DNA of 64,000 bases. Origin: Heliocidaris erythrogramma (lineage: Eukaryota; Echinodermata; Echinoidea; Camarodonta; Echinometridae). Positions 1 through 11,020 of this stretch are shown here, in pieces (the stretch's first letter is position 1; each line of letters begins with the position of its first letter). Location: NCBI GenBank assembly GCA_025617745.1, contig CM046869.1, positions 13,287,168-13,351,167 on the forward strand, read 5' to 3'. The translations under genes and the position numbers were made by a program. Below the pieces are notes generated by a model. It saw nothing but the letters and a program-made list of their open reading frames with translations. It ran no database searches and was not told the DNA's origin.

Positions 1-1310
1 TTGAGCCTAAACATTTGTTTATTTTCATCTACTTTTACATATCTATATTTCTCTTTGTTTTCATTACTACTAATAATACACATATCTTTATTATGAATGT
101 GTTATACCTGAAACAATTTTCACTTCTCTGTTACACCTCATGCACACAACAGTGATTTCAGTTGTTTAAAGATTTTTTTTCTTTCCCTCTCTTGTATAAA
201 TTATCGTAATTATTGTCTGAAAAAACAAAAACAACTAGTCGTTTTTGCCCTTGTTTTTTCTGTAAGAAATGTAAAAAAAAATATATATATTTTTTTTTTA
301 ATACGAAATAAAAATTGCACGTGTAGGTACTGAAAAAAACAACAAAAAACAAAACATCTTGCAAAAAGAATGGGACTAGGCTCGACTAGCACTTGTGCTA
401 ATTTCGAGTTCCAATTAACAACTTCACCTCAGTATTAGTACATGTATATTACATTGTTATGTACGTTCAAATTTATGTAGATCTATGACTACATATCATT
501 GTAAATCCATTTTTGTTCATTAATGTATGTATATGTACATAAATTATGTATGTGAATGTATATGTATATATGTATATGTGTTTTATGTATATATATATAT
601 GTATGCATATATATGTATATTCATTGGCGGATCCACTTCCTGCCCGTGCCCCCCCCCTTTTTTTGGAAGAGAAGTATGCATTTTGACCATAAACGATCCG
701 CCATTTTCTCGATTGTGCCCCACCCTCCCCCTTCTTTAGAATGAAGACTTTTTTTTTTTTTTTGTTGCTTGTCAGGGAATTATGGAGGGAAACTGGACCC
801 CCACTGGTTTGGTGAAAAAAAAAAAAATTGTCGCCACCCTCTGACTGCGTCGGCGAGGGGATAATTAACTTCTTAGTCCAAGTCTGAATGAAGCATATCT
901 ACAATCTCAGTAACTTACTGCTAAAGGTTTCGATTGATCAACTGATTTTTATTCGCCAAGCTTCAAACATACAATAGAATTGCCAAAGAAAAACAGATAA
1001 AAATTTGAATATTAAAGCTTGAGTAGGATAAACTACGAAAGCTCAAGAGCTTATTTCCAGTGGGGTCCTCAATAGATTAATAGATTCAAATTATATATTT
1101 ACAGATTGAGAAAAGGAAAAAAATTGAGATTCTATATAATTACTAAAACAATAAAAATGTATACAAAATTAGAAAATATGAATCCACCTGGCAGAGAAAA
1201 AAAATGTGGTCTGTATTTAGGCTATTTCAGTCATATACCATGCCATTCGCTTCTCTTCTCTGACTCACAAGTGATAGGTATTCCCTTAATTTCCTCTTAA
1301 AATGAACAAA
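1..1310. other. AT-rich non-coding stretch
   Basis: No gene is visible. It holds homopolymer runs and a TATG/TA simple repeat at about 521-622. Near 625-740 and 790-850 there are C-rich and A-rich low-complexity tracts that look like fragments of old interspersed repeats. Confidence 0.6.
521..622. repeat. TATG/TA microsatellite
   Basis: Alternating ATGTATAT units with small interruptions. The short open frames across it are products of the repeat and not genes. Confidence 0.85.
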
Positions 1311-1355
1311 GCTTTCTATTATCTTTATATTTTTAGAAAGGGAATTCCAATGTTT

Positions 1356-1535
1356 TATAATAATAATAATAATAGCTACATTTATATTGCGCACGTATCC
1401 ATCCCAGAGGATGCTTAAGGCGCCTACAAAGGAGTATTATTACCTGGCTTTAGCCCAGCTGCCCTAAGGCGCTGAAAGCATTCAAGGAATACATTCCTAC
1501 CAGGTACCCATTTACTACACTTGGGTGTAGCTACG
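1356..1535 (-). mobile_element. SINE fragment, tRNA-headed family
   Basis: The minus strand ends in a (TTA)n tail at 1356-1373. The body shares blocks with the fuller copy at 19988-20267, including GGTACCCATTTAC and ATTCAAGGAAT. The tRNA-like head is missing, so it is 5' truncated. Confidence 0.6.
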
Positions 1536-1554
1536 TAATAAAACGTGTTTCCAA

Positions 1555-1745
1555 TATTGCCTACTCTTTCAGGTAAGTTCCGTTTTGTCTTTCTTTTTAT
1601 AAAGTGGAGTCATTTTTGCTATATTCATATCCCCTGGAAGAGTAATCGACAGGATAGATAGGTTGATTAAATAACATAAAGGCTTATATAAAATCTTCAC
1701 ACCATCTTTCAAAAATTTAGCCGGAATCCTGTCTAGCCCAGTACT
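1555..1745 (-). mobile_element. LINE fragment (reverse transcriptase start), interrupted element
   Basis: Minus-strand translation reads GLDRIPAKFLKDG and then LPGDMNIAKMTPLYKK, the usual start of a CR1/L2-like reverse transcriptase domain. It is the continuation of the LINE parts at 3942-4107 and 5871-6890. The plus-strand LINE at 1746-3941 separates it from the middle part. Confidence 0.75.
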
Positions 1746-3941
1746 TGAAAAAAAAAATTAATCTACATGTACGTAGCTCATTGAAAATAAATTGTTCACT
1801 GACTAGTAATAACTTGAAGCTGTCTTCAAGTACACTTTTCTTTCGTAAAACTCATGAATACAATCATCTTTTCATTCTTCTAAAAATGACGAAACAGGTG
1901 ATAGCGAGATCGTTAACCGATATCATAAATGCATCTTTGACCACGGGATGTGTACCCAAGGGTTGGAAAGTAGCTCGAGTAATTCCAATTTTTAAAGCTG
2001 GTAATATGTCCGATCCAAGCAATTACCGCCCAATTTCAATTTTGTCTGTTGTTAGCAAAATCATAGAGAGGGTTGTACATCGCCAACTTTCTGAATTCAT
2101 TGACGATAATAATATATTGAACTCCAGTCAGTCTGGTTTTCGAGCAAAGCATTCTACCGCAACAGCACTCATGAAATTTGTTAACAATTTGTCATGGAAC
2201 ATTGAAAACAGACAGATCTCTGGAGTAGCTTTCATAGACCTTCGTAAGGCATTTGACACAGTTGATCACAATCTTTTATTAGAAAAGTTATCTGCTATCG
2301 GATGTTCACATGAATGTGTAAACTGGTTCAGATCTTATTTAACAGGTCGTGAACAGTCATTTCATTTTCATTTTCAAGGTGCAAAATCTAATCCATTAAC
2401 TGTATTGATGGGCGTACCACATGGGTCTATTTTGGGTCCGTTATTATTTTCCATCTATGTAAATACTTTACCAAATATCTGATGTATATGTTGATATGTA
2501 TGCGGACGATACCACTTTAACTGTGAGTGGAAGTAGCGTAGCTGAGGTTGAAGAAAAACTTTCTTTCGCATTGGAAGAATTAATGGTATGGATTAATCAA
2601 AACCGCCTTGTACTAAACACGGAGAAGACATGCGTGATGGTCATAGCTTCGCGTGCTAATTTAAACAAAATAACATCCTTCAATGTTTCTATAAATGGAA
2701 AGGTATTGAAAAGAGTTAATGTCGCCAAATGTCTTGGTATATTAATTGATGAAGAATTGAATTGGTCCAAACACGTAGACAAAGTAACAAAGGTAACGCA
2801 GAGAAATGTCAGTGTAATAAAACGAGCGAAGGATTATTTACCATTAACATCTTTAAAGATGCTGTATAATGCACTCGTGTTGCCTCACTTTGATTATTGT
2901 TCCTCTGTGTGGTCAAATCGATATCAGGAACAAACGTATAAGCTTCAGAAAGTTCAAAAACGAGCTGCTAGAATAATTTCAAACAAAAGTTATGAGACTC
3001 CATCAAGTGAATTAATTAGCAATCTGAAATGGATGCCAATTGAGAAACGATTTGAATTTCAGCGTGTTACTATGATGTTCAAGTGTACACACAATTTGGC
3101 ACCATCCTATTTACAAGAAAGTTTAGTTAAAGTAAGTGACATTCATCAGTATCATACGAGGCAGGCAGATGAAGGTTTACTTTCTGTGCCAAAGTATAAA
3201 ACAGAATGCTTTAAACATAGCCCCCTCGTATCTTCACTTGATGCTATTTTATATTTGTCTTCATCAGTAATATGTCATTTTTTGTTGCCCTGATTTGGAA
3301 AATATGTTTGATGGTTTGTTTCTTTGCCCAAAAATGTACGATGACATAATGCTTTTCAAAATGTATGAATGATTTCATATCATTTATAATCAATAAATAA
3401 TTTGCATTTTATTGTTTCATAAGAGACACTGTATATTCGATTGTTATACTATATTACATGCAATCATTGTGTAATCTTTGAATAAGTATACTACCCTATA
3501 ATATGTTTTGTAAATATGTATATAACAATTTTGTTTCTATACTAAGCTAAAGTAGTCTTTATACTTCTTGTATGTACTTTCAAAATTATACAATGCCATT
3601 TCAAAATAACCCATATATAAATGGTTATTTTTCAACAAATTTTTGAAAATATCACCGTCTATACATTATGAATTAAGATGATAGGAATGTGCAACAATTT
3701 CAACATTTTCGAAAAACCAATTTTGATTACGAGGATACCATATTCTTTTGTATATACATGTATATATATATATTTATGTTTGTTCTTATTTTTTTTTGGT
3801 TATGAGTTTATTTTCATGATTTTGTTGGCTATTATTGTTACTTACTATTGCTATCAGGGCCTCATGGAAGACCACCAATATTGGTGATAATGAGTCACCC
3901 TGTATAAATATCAGAAATAAATAAATAAATAAATAAATAAA
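1746..3941 (+). mobile_element. CR1/L2-like LINE, 5' truncated
   Basis: Two adjacent open stretches (about 1884-2482 and 2496-3293) carry the reverse transcriptase of a non-LTR retrotransposon. Visible motifs: NYRPISILSV, QSGFRAKHST, FIDLRKAFDTVDH, GSILGPLLFS, MYADDTTL and the C-terminal LPHFDYCSSVWS. The two parts are in different frames, so there is a small indel near 2485. No endonuclease precedes it, so the copy is 5' truncated. The 3' untranslated part runs to an (AAAT)n tail at about 3916-3941. It lies inside an older LINE on the other strand. Confidence 0.85.
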
Positions 3942-4107
3942 TTGTGCTGAAAAGATTTTTGCAAGGAGGGAGTTTGTCTACTAATTTGGCGGCCACATTT
4001 GTAAAATAAGAATTGAATTCATTAGCTACTGCCATCTTATCATGACATAATTTCCCATCGATTGTTATAACAGACTCTTGTTCTTTTCTCTTCTTAATTT
4101 TTAATCC
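3942..4107 (-). mobile_element. LINE fragment (linker between endonuclease and RT)
   Basis: Minus-strand translation includes ITIDGKLCHDKMAVANEF and then NSYFTNVAAKLVDKLPPCK, the typical segment between endonuclease and reverse transcriptase in CR1/L2-like ORF2 proteins. It joins the endonuclease part at 5871-6890 and the RT start at 1555-1745. Confidence 0.75.
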
Positions 4108-4250
4108 CAAGCTCCCCAGAGGAGTGGAGACTGTGCACTGTAATGTGAAGAATCGCAACTGAATCCAGTGACCGGGGTAAACGCTTTGGTTGGTTACATT
4201 GTAACTGGTAAGGCGCTATATAAGAAACAGCTATTATTATTATTATTATT
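4108..4250 (+). mobile_element. SINE or LINE 3' end with (ATT)n tail
   Basis: Contains GGCGCTATATAAG followed by (ATT)n, the ending shared by several SINE/LINE tails in this window (10990, 20030, 34920). The block GAGTGGAGACTGTGCACTG recurs in a related form at about 26764. It interrupts the minus-strand LINE. Confidence 0.55.
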
Positions 4251-5819
4251 AGGTGGTCTGTAGTCGACAGACCACCTCTTAATTTCGTTAGAATTTTCTT
4301 TATTATTTATTTAAGGTATTATTTATTTTATTTTTCTCCGACTTTATTGTGTAGACGATTACTCATAACAGCTCACTCAACTTTTATCAAATTCCAGTCA
4401 GTCATCACGCCTATCAAGGCCAAGTTCCCGAAAAAAAATTTTCAAGGTCATCAGGTCATCGTGACATCATCCAGGCACCATTTTGTGAAATCACATTATC
4501 GATCATATCTCTATAACGAGTCATCAAAAGTGAACCATATTTGACAAACATGAACTTCAGGTCAAGGGTCAACATAACATGTCAACAAAATCCACTTGCA
4601 CATCATGACAGGCACATAAAAATTTAAAAATGCTCAAATTCACTTTTTAATTAAATTACAGTACGTTTTCAGGACATTTTAAGAATTTCAAAATTTTCTG
4701 TGCGTAAAAACGCCAATTTTTTCGCATGGTCTGTCTTTCTGACACTATTCTTGAAAACTATTTCCAATCATTCTGGACATTCCATAATGCCACACGTGCA
4801 CGTCAAACTTTTAAATTCGTGCGCGCGTCAATGGGCAATACAATGTAAAAAGTGATAAAACATTCCTATCTTGAATCCGTCATAGATCGTCAGAAAGGCT
4901 GGGGAGCCCAAATTGTTTTACACATTCTGAAAGCCTGTAAGTAGTATATTTGAATTCATTAATAAAATTAGGGGGGGGGGGGGGGGTTCGATCGGTTGTC
5001 ACGTCGTCACATTTGCATAATTATGAACTTTAAAAAAATGATTTTGAAAAAATTATGTCATAATTTTTGTATTCATTTGACAATATTTCACTCATATATT
5101 GTTGATTCTCTTCCAGATTTTGATATGTTATAGCTGAGACAATTCTCTACAGGATTAGTTCCAGCATTCTGTTTGATGACGTCATCATAGTGAAATTTTC
5201 AATTAAATGCCACATGTCATTTCCCTATTTGCGTGTTATGTCTATTGAAGATCATGAATCTACATGACATTGTTCTTTGAGCAGTATCTCAGTTGTTTTT
5301 GGTCTTTTTCCTTCCAAATTTTAGTATGTTATAGCTGAGACTATGGGCTATTGTAAGTAGGCCTACTGCTGTAACTACAAAATGTGATTTGAGAATCCTG
5401 TTTTTCGTTTACGTGTTATCTCTATGGGAAATATTTTGGTGTATAGGTTAAAGCACTTGCCTCCCATTCCGGTGACCCAGGTTGATCCCCGGTGGGTCCA
5501 TTTAAAAAGTGTTTCCGCTTCTTTTTGCCTTTCATTTTACCATCTTCTTCGACTATTATAACATATACAATCACAAACAATGTAATAAACTGCCTTATTT
5601 TGCGCGCTGTATCTATTGGGTTCGTTGTACTACCCTATGGGAAATCTGATTCCCTGTCGTGTATAAACCTATATGGGGTTAATCTCCCATGTATCCTGCA
5701 ATATCAAATCGTCCGATTTTCTACGTGCAAGTCTCCATCCATTGTCAACATTATCAGGTATATTATCTTGCACAAATATCACATCTTACAAAGCAATTTG
5801 CCCAATGGACAGACCACCT
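4251..5819. mobile_element. DNA element with AGGTGGTCTGT terminal inverted repeats
   Basis: Begins AGGTGGTCTGT and ends ACAGACCACCT, perfect 11-bp terminal inverted repeats. The first 25 bases also form a short hairpin of their own. No transposase is visible, so it is non-autonomous. It contains a run of 16 G near 4971 and a tRNA-like stretch at 5437-5503. Open frames inside are not conserved-looking. A clean target duplication was not found because both flanks are (ATT)n. Confidence 0.6.
5437..5503 (+). mobile_element. tRNA-like SINE head
   Basis: GTATAGGTTAAAGCACTTGC and then GGTTGATCCCCGGTGGGTCC resemble A-box and B-box segments of a tRNA. The rest of a tRNA fold is degraded, so it is read as a SINE head and not a working tRNA. 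Confidence 0.45.
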
Positions 5820-5870
5820 GATTCGTCTTCAGTGATGAATTAAAGTTCTAGTTTTTATTATTATTATTAG

Positions 5871-6890
5871 ATTCTGCAAAAGTCTTTTCGAATCTTGTTT
5901 GTTAGCCTTTCTCACCTATCTTTGGACAAGATTTCTTCATACCTTGTATTGTTTAGAGGATATCATCTTTTGCCCTTTTCCTCATGTTTTTGAATGCTAT
6001 ATTTCTCTCTCGAATTAGGGAAAGAATATCTTTAGCCATCCAATTTTTCTGTTCTTTATTTTTTTTCCATTCTCACCCGTTTCTGTGGCGCTATCATATT
6101 TAAAGTTGAGATAAAACATTTTGAAATTTTGACAATGCCTCATTCGCATCTGTACAGTCAATTATTACTGACCAGTCAACGACAGACAATTGAAGATTGA
6201 ATGTATCTTCTGTATAATTTTTCACGGATCTCATAGTACTTGTCCTGTGATGACCTATTGCCAGTCTAATACTTTTCTGTGTAAAGCAAGTAAAAAATAT
6301 TTGCTAATACCAAGATCAATGAAACCACTTTGACTGCTTTTAGTTTCGTTGCTAACATGATATAGTTGAGAGGAACATGTGGGTGTAACGCATGTTGCCT
6401 CTTTGATGAGTTGACTAAAACCGTTAAGACTCAACAAGTAACATTTTTTAGCCAGTGACGATTCGTGAAGTAGACGAATATTCATGTCTCCTGAAAGAAT
6501 AATTTCGTCATCTTTAGTATATCAAAAGAATTGGGCAATTTCTCAATAAACATATGATTTTTGGAGGTCTATACAGAATGCCCCTACAATTGCTTTTGAT
6601 CTTGGTATGAGCAAATTTATCCACAAGGATTCATCTCCTGTACATATATCAATAATATCAAATGCAATGTCATTTCTGATATAGAAACATACACCATCCC
6701 CAGCTCCTGAGGGTCGATCATGGCATATGACAATCTATTTCAGTTTCTTCATCATTTATGAATTTATTTAATCATGTTTCAATGAAAGCAATAACAGACA
6801 GGCACTTTCTTTTCAAAAGAATTCTAAATTCTGATATCTTGTTCAGGATAGATCTTACATTAACATGTAAGAAATGAAGACTTTAAACGT
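5871..6890 (-). mobile_element. LINE fragment (endonuclease and linker)
   Basis: Minus-strand translation shows an AP-endonuclease-like region: SGAGDGVCFYIRND, then SGDMNIRLLHE (the GDFN-type motif), then a GF-QLI stretch, and a downstream WMAKDILSLIRERE segment. Several stops and frame changes show it is old. It is the 5' part of the LINE continued at 3942-4107 and 1555-1745. Confidence 0.75.
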
Positions 6891-7075
6891 TTTTTTCAGT
6901 CAAAGTTTTAATGAAGCATGTACCTACATACAATCGACAGCTATATGAGGCTTTGCTACTCTGTCTAAGTGAAGTGTACTTAAAACCGGCAGAGATATAA
7001 GGCCTTGCTACTTAGTCTGGGTAAAGTGTACATAGAAATAAACAATCACATTCAACACAAAGGTTTATTACTCAC

Positions 7076-7206
7076 TCCAGAGCAGTCCTAAATGCCCTTT
7101 CCTTCACTGAAACAGGAAGAACATCATATATTCTCGTTTGGGAAAAGATCTTTCCGTCTGCCAGACGATGGATGACCCACATTCCTCGACGTGTACTCAA
7201 GTACAC
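7076..7206 (-). CDS. FMO: FMO exon 4
   Basis: Too short to stand out as an open frame. Reads VYLSTRRGMWVIHRLADGK and then YDVLPVSVKERAFRTAL, which follows directly from exon 3 in the family. Acceptor TTATTAG, donor GGA/GTGAGT, ending in phase 2. The segment IFSQTRI differs from the usual residues after ADGK. Confidence 0.82.
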
Positions 7207-10200
7207 CTAATAAGAGGGAGCACGAGAATTTACATAAGGTATAATACCACAACTTATTTTATGGTGTATTGCACTTTAACATTAACAAGATGTTTTTGAT
7301 ATTTTTGATAAAAAGTTTTTGGTAAAACTTAGATATGTATAATAACCCTTTCTATGCCAAGGTACCAATTTCTGCCCAAGCATACACATGTCATGCTAAA
7401 TGTTTGGAATGAAAATAACTAATTTTTTTCCCCTTTAGAGAAAAAAAAAATCCATTTTGGAATTTGGTGCTGGCTCCAGCTGCAACATACGCACTCTAAT
7501 GTTCAAAATATATTTGTGTTTGAAACCTTCAAGCGTCAAGTACTCCCAAAAGTGGACTTGGTCTTTAACCCGTATGTGAATCTGATAAACTGACCTGGGA
7601 TGCAGGCCTGCTTAGCTCCACAGCCGCGTCACAGCCAGAGTTACCCACTCCAATAATCATGATGCGTTTATTCTCGAATCCTTCGGGTGTCAAGTACTCG
7701 TGCGTGTGAAGGACTCGACCTTGGAACTCTTTCAATCCTGAACGCATAATGAAAATTAAACCCAATATTAAGTGTCATAATATTTTGCAGTGTTATGTTG
7801 CAGCGTTCGAAATACATGAACAGTTTATGTTGCCATCTACAGCAGATATGAAATAGTTGCTTTATACCATGACTGTAATAATTTTCGTTACACATGAATC
7901 GCCTACTGTAAATCATCTGTTATTTCTCTTATACTGGTGGCAGCGGTGGGATACGTATCTATGCCTGAAGTCATAAATAGTGAAAATAGCCTCATATCAT
8001 TCAGCACCTGTTGCTTTGTATGAGAGACCAAGGAGTTGTGAGATAACTCCTTGGAGAGACTGACAACCCACGAGACAGTGTCAGTGCCGCAGGCCTTCTA
8101 GGGTTTCAAGAGACCGATGTCCAGTGAGACTGACATATTGGTGTTATGGGCTGTCGATCTGCTGCGATGTCCCAGTAAAAAGCCTGGAACATGTAATCTG
8201 TGTTTAATGCCAAAAAAATCCTCAAAGAAGCAAAAGTTTTCTAGGGACATATGTCAGCCTGTCACAAAATATAACAATAAACCTTGAATAATTATGCTTC
8301 TGAATTAAATTGAGCATATACATTTATGCATGTACTAAAAATCTATTGTTCCCCACTGAATAAAACATTGTGCTTAGAAGCAATCTGCCACCTAGTTTAA
8401 TTCATTCATGATTCGAACACCTACTCCTTCACATCCTCACCTTCAAAGTCTGGGCAGTATGGCGTACAATGATGCCCTGTACATACAAGTACTGCATCAT
8501 AGATATCAGAGATGGATTTGCCAGTATCTTGAGGAGTTGTTGTAACCTTCCATTTTCCTGTTTCTTTGTAGTCGTCTGCAAAGACAGCCGAGTCCACTTT
8601 AGTGTGAAAGCGGATGTACTTCCGAAGATCAAAACGATCACAAAAGAGATTGTAGTACTTCAATACAAGCTTGTTGTGCATGTAGTTTGGAAACTCTTCT
8701 GGGATAGGGAAGTCACTGGAAATGAAAATTTAGAAGGTGAACCACAACATAATATTATATAAGTAGGCTTGCTGACAGTGACAAATGCTTCAGTTTATCA
8801 CTTTCAGATTTGTATAATGTAACTAATGACCTTTCATTCATAATTTCTCAATCTAATCATTTCATTCTTATATGAAGACAACATAGGCATTATAGTTCGG
8901 TGCTCTCATAACTGGAGGTTTTGGAATCACACATAGAGTTAAAACTGGGTTTTGTGCTTGCATCCATTAAGGCATTCTCTTAAACCTGTTCTTCACATAC
9001 CGGTAAGTGTTATTACATTAGGATCTGGATCGAGTTGATATCAAATACCATCTAGATAAATCTCTGTTTGATCTGCGACATCTATCTGAAGGAAAACATT
9101 TTTAAAAATTTGATTAACAAAGTACTAATTGCAGATGACTGTGCCCTTTTGGCCCACAGAAATGTGCATCACCAAATCAAAACTGCCAAATTTTCTGAAG
9201 CACCAAAGAAGAGTCTTTCTACTATCAGCACCAAACTACATCACCATCGACAATACACCACTAAAAACTACCCCGGTACTAAGTACCTGGGCAGCATATT
9301 TCTAATCACGAATCATTTGACAAAGAAACAACAGCTAGGATCCAAAAGTATATATACTTTCATTTTGCAATTTCTTTTATGCATGTGCTACTTTTGTATT
9401 TGAATGAGATGAGATATAAAATCTTGAAGAAAAAAGAAAGAAAAAGAAAAAAGATCCAGAAAGCCAGCAAGGGACTTGGAGGATTACACATCAAGGCTGT
9501 ATCCACCTACATGTATGCACAAATCTCATAATCTACAATATTGTGATCAGCATGTAAGGTATATGTTACCAAGGTAGGCCTAGGAAATGTTATACACTGA
9601 GAAACTAAGAGAAGGGTCAAACTGTTTGTTTTATGTGGCTGGACTCCATGTTTAACATACATGTACATGTACAAGATGCAAAAAATTTATAATTTTACTA
9701 ATGCCATGGGGTTGTTTTTTTTTCAGCAGTTTTTATGCCATTTTCCAGCAACTGACCTTATCTCATTTAAAAGAGAAGGTCAAGTTTTGGTAAGGGTGAA
9801 ATGTAACTCGAGAGCTTTCTAATTCTAATTCTAAGTGGAAGAATTTTACAGTAGCCAGGGATGTTACATGAAAATGTTTGCTCTTGAAATATCTTCATAT
9901 TCTAAATACTGTATGACTAGAAATATTTTATAGCTTTGGATGAACGGATGATGCTACATATACATATGTTGTCCAAAATACCCATCTCCGTGTGTAGTCC
10001 TTCTGGCTTATGACTTGACCAGAACCCTGTAACCTAGATCTATACATAAAGACATAGACTTACCTGTAACACATGACCTCTTTGCTGGTGTTGATGACTG
10101 TTGACTCAAAGACACATCCTTGGTCATCTCTGTTCTCCCGATAGTACCACAGTCCTCCGATGTCATCTGCCTTCTCAAAGCACACTGGTTCCAGACCTTC

Positions 10201-10269
10201 ATCCAAACAGCACTTTATGGCAGCCAGTCCACTAGCTCCAGCACCAATGATTGCAACCCTTTTGCCCAT
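7076..10269 (-). CDS. FMO: Flavin-containing monooxygenase, first four coding exons (partial gene)
   Basis: Class B flavin monooxygenase that would oxidise N- and S-containing compounds with NADPH and O2, usually on the endoplasmic reticulum. Exons, in order on the minus strand: 10064-10269, 8441-8715, 7595-7737, 7076-7206. All junctions keep phase with GT-AG sites. Visible motifs: FAD-binding GAGASG near residue 9, EKADDIGGLWYY, FMO signature FQGRVLHTHEY near residue 169, NADPH-binding GVGNSG near 192, and STRRGMWVIHR. These give about 250 residues of a family usually near 530. Exon 4 ends with a good GTGAGT donor, but no later exon is seen at 1-7075, which is filled by LINEs and other repeats; the rest is off the window or lost. 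The start ATG at 10269 precedes the FAD motif at the usual distance. Confidence 0.88.
7595..7737 (-). CDS. FMO: FMO exon 3
   Basis: Carries the signature FQGRVLHTHEY and the NADPH-binding GVGNSGCDAAVELS. Acceptor TTCAG, donor CCCAG/GTCAGT, ending in phase 0. Confidence 0.9.
8441..8715 (-). CDS. FMO: FMO exon 2
   Basis: Acceptor TTTCCAG at 8716. Reads SDFPIPEEFPNYMHNK, then KYIRFHTKVDSAVF, then DAVLVCTGHHCTPYCPDFEG. The chosen donor is GAAG/GTGAGG because it leaves phase 1, which matches exon 3; a GTAGGT site 16 bases further on would break the frame. Confidence 0.88.
9100..9400 (+). mobile_element. Degraded RTE-like LINE remnant in FMO intron 1
   Basis: An open stretch reads LIADDCALLAHRN and later TKYLGSIFL, which resembles the YADD to YLGS region of RTE-type reverse transcriptases. 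No other domain is readable. The likeness is weak and the copy is clearly dead. Confidence 0.4.
10064..10269 (-). CDS. FMO: FMO exon 1
   Basis: Starts MGKRVAIIGAGASG, the Rossmann FAD-binding loop, and continues to KEVMCY. The donor is ACAG/GTAAGT and the exon ends in phase 2. Confidence 0.9.
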
Positions 10270-10552
10270 ATTGTATGATCACTGATCTGTTCAGAATGAA
10301 GTTCATGGACATCTTGATTCTTTACAATCTCATTCATCTCAAAATGCATATAGATCAATCAATTAAAGTGCTTTTAAAGTGAGTATGTATAGTATACATG
10401 CCACTGATCCTTACCAAGTATACATAACATTCTACTCATTCCCTTTCTTGAAGAGCATAATTAGCTGTCTTTGGTCATATGGGGAGACCACAATTATTGG
10501 AGGGCAATAGATGTCCTCCGATAACGAAACAAGTTCCACGTCAGTGAACACA

Positions 10553-10677
10553 CCTGGGTCCGTAACACAAAGCTTAGCAATTAATAGATAAATCATTTGA
10601 TCAATATTTTTGTGATTGATTGCACATAAAGATCAGTTACAAAATAGCAATCAATCACTATCTTATGTGTTACAGGG
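10553..10677. mobile_element. Small MITE with GTAACACA ends
   Basis: Left side GGTCCGTAACACAAAGC and right side ATGTGTTACAGGGC form imperfect inverted ends about 125 bp apart. It lies upstream of FMO exon 1. Confidence 0.4.
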
Positions 10678-10836
10678 CACTGACGTTTCAGCAATGCTGC
10701 TCTCTGTAGCACTTACTGCATTGAAACCTTTAATAGCACAGCAACTTTTCCCACTTCATTTATATTTCTTTTTAAACAAATCATAGCGTTTATTTTATTG
10801 TAATTACATTGACAATACATGGGCGTTATGGCACTA

Positions 10837-11020
10837 ACGTCCTGTGGCAAGACTCTAATCTACATTTGCCACTCTCCACCCAAGTGTAAATGGGCACCTG
10901 ATATGCTTGAGCGCTAGTTACTTTGGCGGCTCAGCTATAACCAGGGTAATAATGTCTAAGCGCCATGAACGTCACTGCGTGACGGATATGAGCGCTATAT
11001 AAGTGGCCATTATTATTATT
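10837..11020 (+). mobile_element. SINE fragment, tRNA-headed family
   Basis: Matches the body of the copy at 19988-20267 (TCTACATTTGCCACTCTCCA) and ends GAGCGCTATATAAG plus (ATT)n. The tRNA-like head is absent. Confidence 0.65.

Noticed and set aside
5437-5503. tRNA-like stretches here and at 20190-20267 and 45854-45940
   Set aside because: No complete cloverleaf; they lead into SINE bodies, so they are SINE heads.
5492-5821. 109-codon open frame ending in the right terminal repeat of a DNA element
   Set aside because: No motif or family likeness; composition is that of AT-rich non-coding sequence.
8421-8440. FMO exon 2 running to a later GTAGGT donor
   Set aside because: It would leave phase 2, but exon 3 needs phase 1; the earlier GTGAGG gives PDFEG joined to LKEFQG, as in the family.
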